The notes below the pieces were generated by a model. That model worked only from the letters and a program-made list of their open reading frames with translations. It did not search any database and was not told the DNA's origin. A stretch of DNA of 64,000 nt from an uncultured Gammaproteobacteria bacterium (GTDB taxonomy: Bacteria > Pseudomonadota > Gammaproteobacteria > Arenicellales > JAANXG01). The stretch lies in contig CAMYKK010000047.1 of NCBI GenBank assembly GCA_947258975.1, forward strand, positions 1 to 64,000, given 5' to 3'. Of this stretch, positions 61,595 to 64,000 are shown one piece after another (positions within the stretch are counted from its first letter, which is position 1; every line of letters starts with the position of its first letter). Both the position numbers and the translations under genes were made by a program.

Positions 61595-61949
61595 ATGACG
61601 CTCGATCTCACAGGCCGCAACTTTCTTACAACTACAAAAGGTGTTGATTTTCTTTATGCTGATATCTGGGCCTCCATGGGAAAGACGGATCAAACTTCTC
61701 AGGGCCTGTCAGGTGAACACGCAGGTTTTACTGCGTGCGGGTAATCCGGACGTCAAGTTCATGCATTGCCTTCCCGCGTTTCACCATCGCGAAACAACAA
61801 TCGGTGAAGAGAGTTTCCGAAAATTCGGTGTCGAAGCCATGGAGGTGTCCCAGGAGGTGTTTGCATCCGCGGCGTCGATCGTCTTCGATCAGGCCGAGAA
61901 TCGCATGCACACCATCAAAGCGGTCATGGTCGCGACGCTCGGAGCTTAG
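61595..61949 (+). pseudogene. arcB: Internally deleted, frameshifted ornithine carbamoyltransferase
   Basis: ATG 61595 opens [13 protein letters not shown], the normal N-terminus of ornithine carbamoyltransferase. It is followed directly by [14 protein letters not shown], which belongs near residue 230. A frameshift then leads to [18 protein letters not shown] and the complete C-terminus, with [10 protein letters not shown] (catalytic Cys-Leu-Pro) and [20 protein letters not shown]. About 200 residues, including the carbamoyl-phosphate site STRTR, are missing. The gene is dead as an enzyme. Its stop lies 3 nt upstream of arcC, as in normal arginine deiminase operons. Confidence 0.85.
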
Positions 61950-61952
61950 TCG

Positions 61953-62888
61953 ATGCGTGTTGTCATCGCGCTAGGGGGAAATGCACTGCTTCGCCGCGGA
62001 CAAGCGCTGACTGTCGAGAACCAACGCGACAACGTGAAAATTGCCGCCCAGGCCCTGGCGCCGATCGCTTGCGATCATAACCTCGTCATTTCGCATGGAA
62101 ACGGCCCCCAGGTCGGACTGCTTGCCCTGCAGAGTGCGGCGTATCAACCCGAAGACGCATTTCCACTGGATATACTGGACGCAGAGACCGAGGGCATGAT
62201 CGGCTACCTCATCGAGCAGGAGCTTGTTAATCGGTTGCCGGAACAACGCCGCTGTGCAACCTTGCTAACGCAGATCGAGGTGGATGCCGACGATCCGGCT
62301 TTCAAACATCCGACCAAGCCCATCGGCCCGGTTTACGATGAAGGTGAAGCACGCAAACTTGCGCGGGAGAGGGGATGGCGTATCGCTCCCGACGGCGCGT
62401 ACTATCGTCGTGTCGTACCCGCACCGAAACCAAGGCGGATCCTGGAACTGAGCGTGATCGAACTCCTGCTGAATCAGGATGTCGTCGTGATCTGTGCCGG
62501 GGGCGGCGGTATACCCATCGTTTGCCGGCAAGACGGCAGCCTGATCGGTGTTGAGGCAGTGATCGATAAGGACCTTGCCAGCTCACTACTGGCACGGGAG
62601 TTGAATGCGGAAGCCTTGCTGATGCTGACTGATGTCGACGCCGTGTATCAGTATTGGGATACCCCCAAGGCGCGTCCTATCAGGCATCTTTCCCCACAGC
62701 AGGCGGCACGATGTTCTTTTGCGCCCGGGTCCATGGGCCCGAAGGTGGAGGCCGCCGTCGAATTCGTCGCACACAGCGGTGGTACGGCCGGTATCGGCGC
62801 CCTCAGCGATGCGTATTCAATCCTGCGCGGTGAAGCAGGTACGATAGTCAGCCGGACGCGTGCGGACGAGTCATTGCGAATAAAATGA
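61953..62888 (+). CDS. arcC: Carbamate kinase
   Basis: This 311-residue protein matches carbamate kinase, which makes ATP from carbamoyl phosphate and ADP or runs in the biosynthetic direction. It begins MRVVIALGGNALLRRGQALT and has ISHGNGPQVGLLALQ, LDAETEGMIGYLIEQEL, VICAGGGGIPIV and the KVEAAVEFVAHSGG end. It is full length. Its partner gene arcB upstream is a pseudogene in this window, so a source of carbamoyl phosphate would have to be elsewhere. Confidence 0.94.
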   Translation: MRVVIALGGNALLRRGQALTVENQRDNVKIAAQALAPIACDHNLVISHGNGPQVGLLALQSAAYQPEDAFPLDILDAETEGMIGYLIEQELVNRLPEQRRCATLLTQIEVDADDPAFKHPTKPIGPVYDEGEARKLARERGWRIAPDGAYYRRVVPAPKPRRILELSVIELLLNQDVVVICAGGGGIPIVCRQDGSLIGVEAVIDKDLASSLLARELNAEALLMLTDVDAVYQYWDTPKARPIRHLSPQQAARCSFAPGSMGPKVEAAVEFVAHSGGTAGIGALSDAYSILRGEAGTIVSRTRADESLRIK

Positions 62889-62961
62889 AGCTGCGAGCAA
62901 TGACATCCGGCTATGTAAAGAAGCAGGTGTTCCGCGGCGGTGTTCGTTTGGACGCAAGCCG

Positions 62962-64000
62962 ATGCTAGATACGGCGCCGCTCACCCGAGCCTGCATTCAC
63001 CTCGACCGGCTGACACACAATCTGCGCCTGTTACGCGAAGTCGCCGGAGACCGGCCATTGTGGCCGGCGGTAAAGGCGAACGCCTACGGGCATGGCGCGC
63101 GGGTCGTCGCGCGGCATCTGGTTGCGCTCGGCTGCGACACGCTGTGCGTTGCACACGTGAGCGAGGCCGAGCTTCTGCGGGAAGCGGGAGTGGATGCCGG
63201 GTTCCTGGTGTTTTCCGCGACGCTTCCCGAACACGGCGAGGCAATAGTGCGACTCGGCTGCGAGCCGGCGGTGTGTACCCTGGAATTCGCCGAAGCCCTG
63301 GCACGTGATGCGCAACGGCTCGGGCGCGCGGTCAGTGTGCACCTCATGGTCGATACCGGTATGGGCCGCATCGGTATCCGTCCCAACGACGCCCCGGCGT
63401 TTCTGGAGCGCTGCGCAGCCCTTCCCGGGGTGCGGGTACGCGGGCTGATGACGCATTTCCCCCGTGCAGACGAAGCCGACAAGACCCAATCGCTGCGGCA
63501 GATCGATCATTTCCGCCACTGCATAGCGGCAACCAGGCGTTTCGGGATCGAAGTCCGGCACATGGCCAACAGCGCCGCGATCTTCGATCTGCCGGATTCC
63601 CATTGCGATGCGGTGCGCCCGGGAATCGCGCTCTACGGCCTGCGGCCGTCACCGGAGATCATCAATCCTAGGGTCGCGGAGCTCAAACCGGTGCTGGAAT
63701 GGAAGACACGCATCAGCTTCCTCAAGGAAGTCCCCCCAGGCACCGGCCTCAGCTACGGCCACATCTTTCATACCGCGCGGCCATCGCTGATCGCGACGGT
63801 CCCGGTTGGATACGGCGACGGACTGAGCCGGCGGCTGTCGAACAATTTTGACCTGCTGGTGGGCGGCGTACGATGCCCCCAGGTTGGCCGCGTTACCATG
63901 GACCAGAGCCTGGTCGATGTCACCGTGTTGCGCGGGGGCGTGGCGCTGGGTGACGAGGCGGTGATCATCGGCCGCCAGGGTGATGAAGAAATCACCGCAG
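62962..64000 (+). CDS. alr: Alanine racemase (partial, runs off the window)
   Basis: The first 346 residues of a PLP-dependent alanine racemase are present. The PLP lysine lies in WPAVKANAYGHG (Lys about residue 38), with VHLMVDTGMGRIGI, the PLP-binding VRPGIALYG and the second-domain VPVGYGDGLSRRLS. It interconverts L- and D-alanine for peptidoglycan. ATG 62962 was chosen, starting just before the first barrel strand. The catalytic Tyr and the C-terminus lie beyond 64000. Confidence 0.92.
   Translation, partial: MLDTAPLTRACIHLDRLTHNLRLLREVAGDRPLWPAVKANAYGHGARVVARHLVALGCDTLCVAHVSEAELLREAGVDAGFLVFSATLPEHGEAIVRLGCEPAVCTLEFAEALARDAQRLGRAVSVHLMVDTGMGRIGIRPNDAPAFLERCAALPGVRVRGLMTHFPRADEADKTQSLRQIDHFRHCIAATRRFGIEVRHMANSAAIFDLPDSHCDAVRPGIALYGLRPSPEIINPRVAELKPVLEWKTRISFLKEVPPGTGLSYGHIFHTARPSLIATVPVGYGDGLSRRLSNNFDLLVGGVRCPQVGRVTMDQSLVDVTVLRGGVALGDEAVIIGRQGDEEITA

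Overview
The window looks like chromosome of an uncultured, free-living gammaproteobacterium of fairly high G+C. The reasons are sfsA, a YceH-type DUF480 protein, an RhlE-type helicase, a DsrC/TusE homologue, a DUF3391/HD-GYP protein, two bacteriohemerythrins, class III cyclases joined to TolB-like and TPR domains, and a large import capacity for organic acids and amino-acid-like compounds (TRAP, TTT and polyamine-type ABC systems). No rRNA, tRNA, CRISPR array, plasmid replication gene or complete insertion sequence was seen. Taxonomy is inferred from gene content only.

Layout. 0.1-3.1 kb: a SEX4-like dual-specificity phosphatase overlapping a NodI/NodJ-type ABC exporter, then sfsA. 3.4-9.1 kb: hemerythrin, NHL-repeat protein, M50 protease, small membrane protein, Gfo/Idh/MocA oxidoreductase, pirin. 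9.2-13.9 kb: a DctPQM TRAP transporter with an isocitrate-lyase/PEP-mutase family enzyme and an SGNH hydrolase. 13.9-19.8 kb: an internally deleted hydrolase pseudogene, a dienelactone hydrolase, a GFA protein, an unusual MBL-fold protein, a nuclease-like protein and small secreted proteins. 20-24.2 kb: two convergent cyclase-TolB-TPR proteins around a truncated cNMP-binding gene. 24.7-31.7 kb: YHS, YCII, receiver-like, crotonase, YceH, RhlE and small proteins.

32-38.2 kb: a TctABC importer with a citrate-synthase-fold lyase and a CaiB-type CoA transferase, divergent from an IclR regulator with a visible palindromic operator. Together these suggest uptake, CoA activation and cleavage of a citrate-like acid. 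39-47.2 kb: an eight-gene minus-strand operon in which a PotABCD-type ABC importer is followed by an opine/HcnABC-like FAD and iron-sulfur dehydrogenase, with a short mobile repeat between the two halves. 47.6-53.3 kb: a large DUF3391/degenerate HD-GYP/coiled-coil/FGE-sulfatase fusion, a DsrC-like protein without its C-terminal cysteine, an Lrp regulator and a CIA30 protein. 53.3-56.7 kb: three genes coupled by ATGA overlaps, a GHKL ATPase, an unknown protein and a DUF6339-like protein. This is the best candidate for an undescribed system. 57-61.4 kb: an RND efflux pair whose permease has an in-frame TAG. 61.6-64 kb: an internally deleted arcB remnant, arcC and a partial alanine racemase.

Repeats are a main theme. 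R1 (about 130-193 bp, inverted ends, seven copies) behaves like a MITE and has supplied the 3' end of two genes. R2 (about 270 bp, 19-20 bp inverted ends, two good copies and fragments) is a second MITE-like family. R3 is a REP-like GAATTCCGGGGAC motif that occurs on both sides of the RND genes. With at least four decayed genes (hydrolase, cNMP protein, arcB, RND permease), the window looks like a genome shaped by small non-autonomous elements and gene decay.
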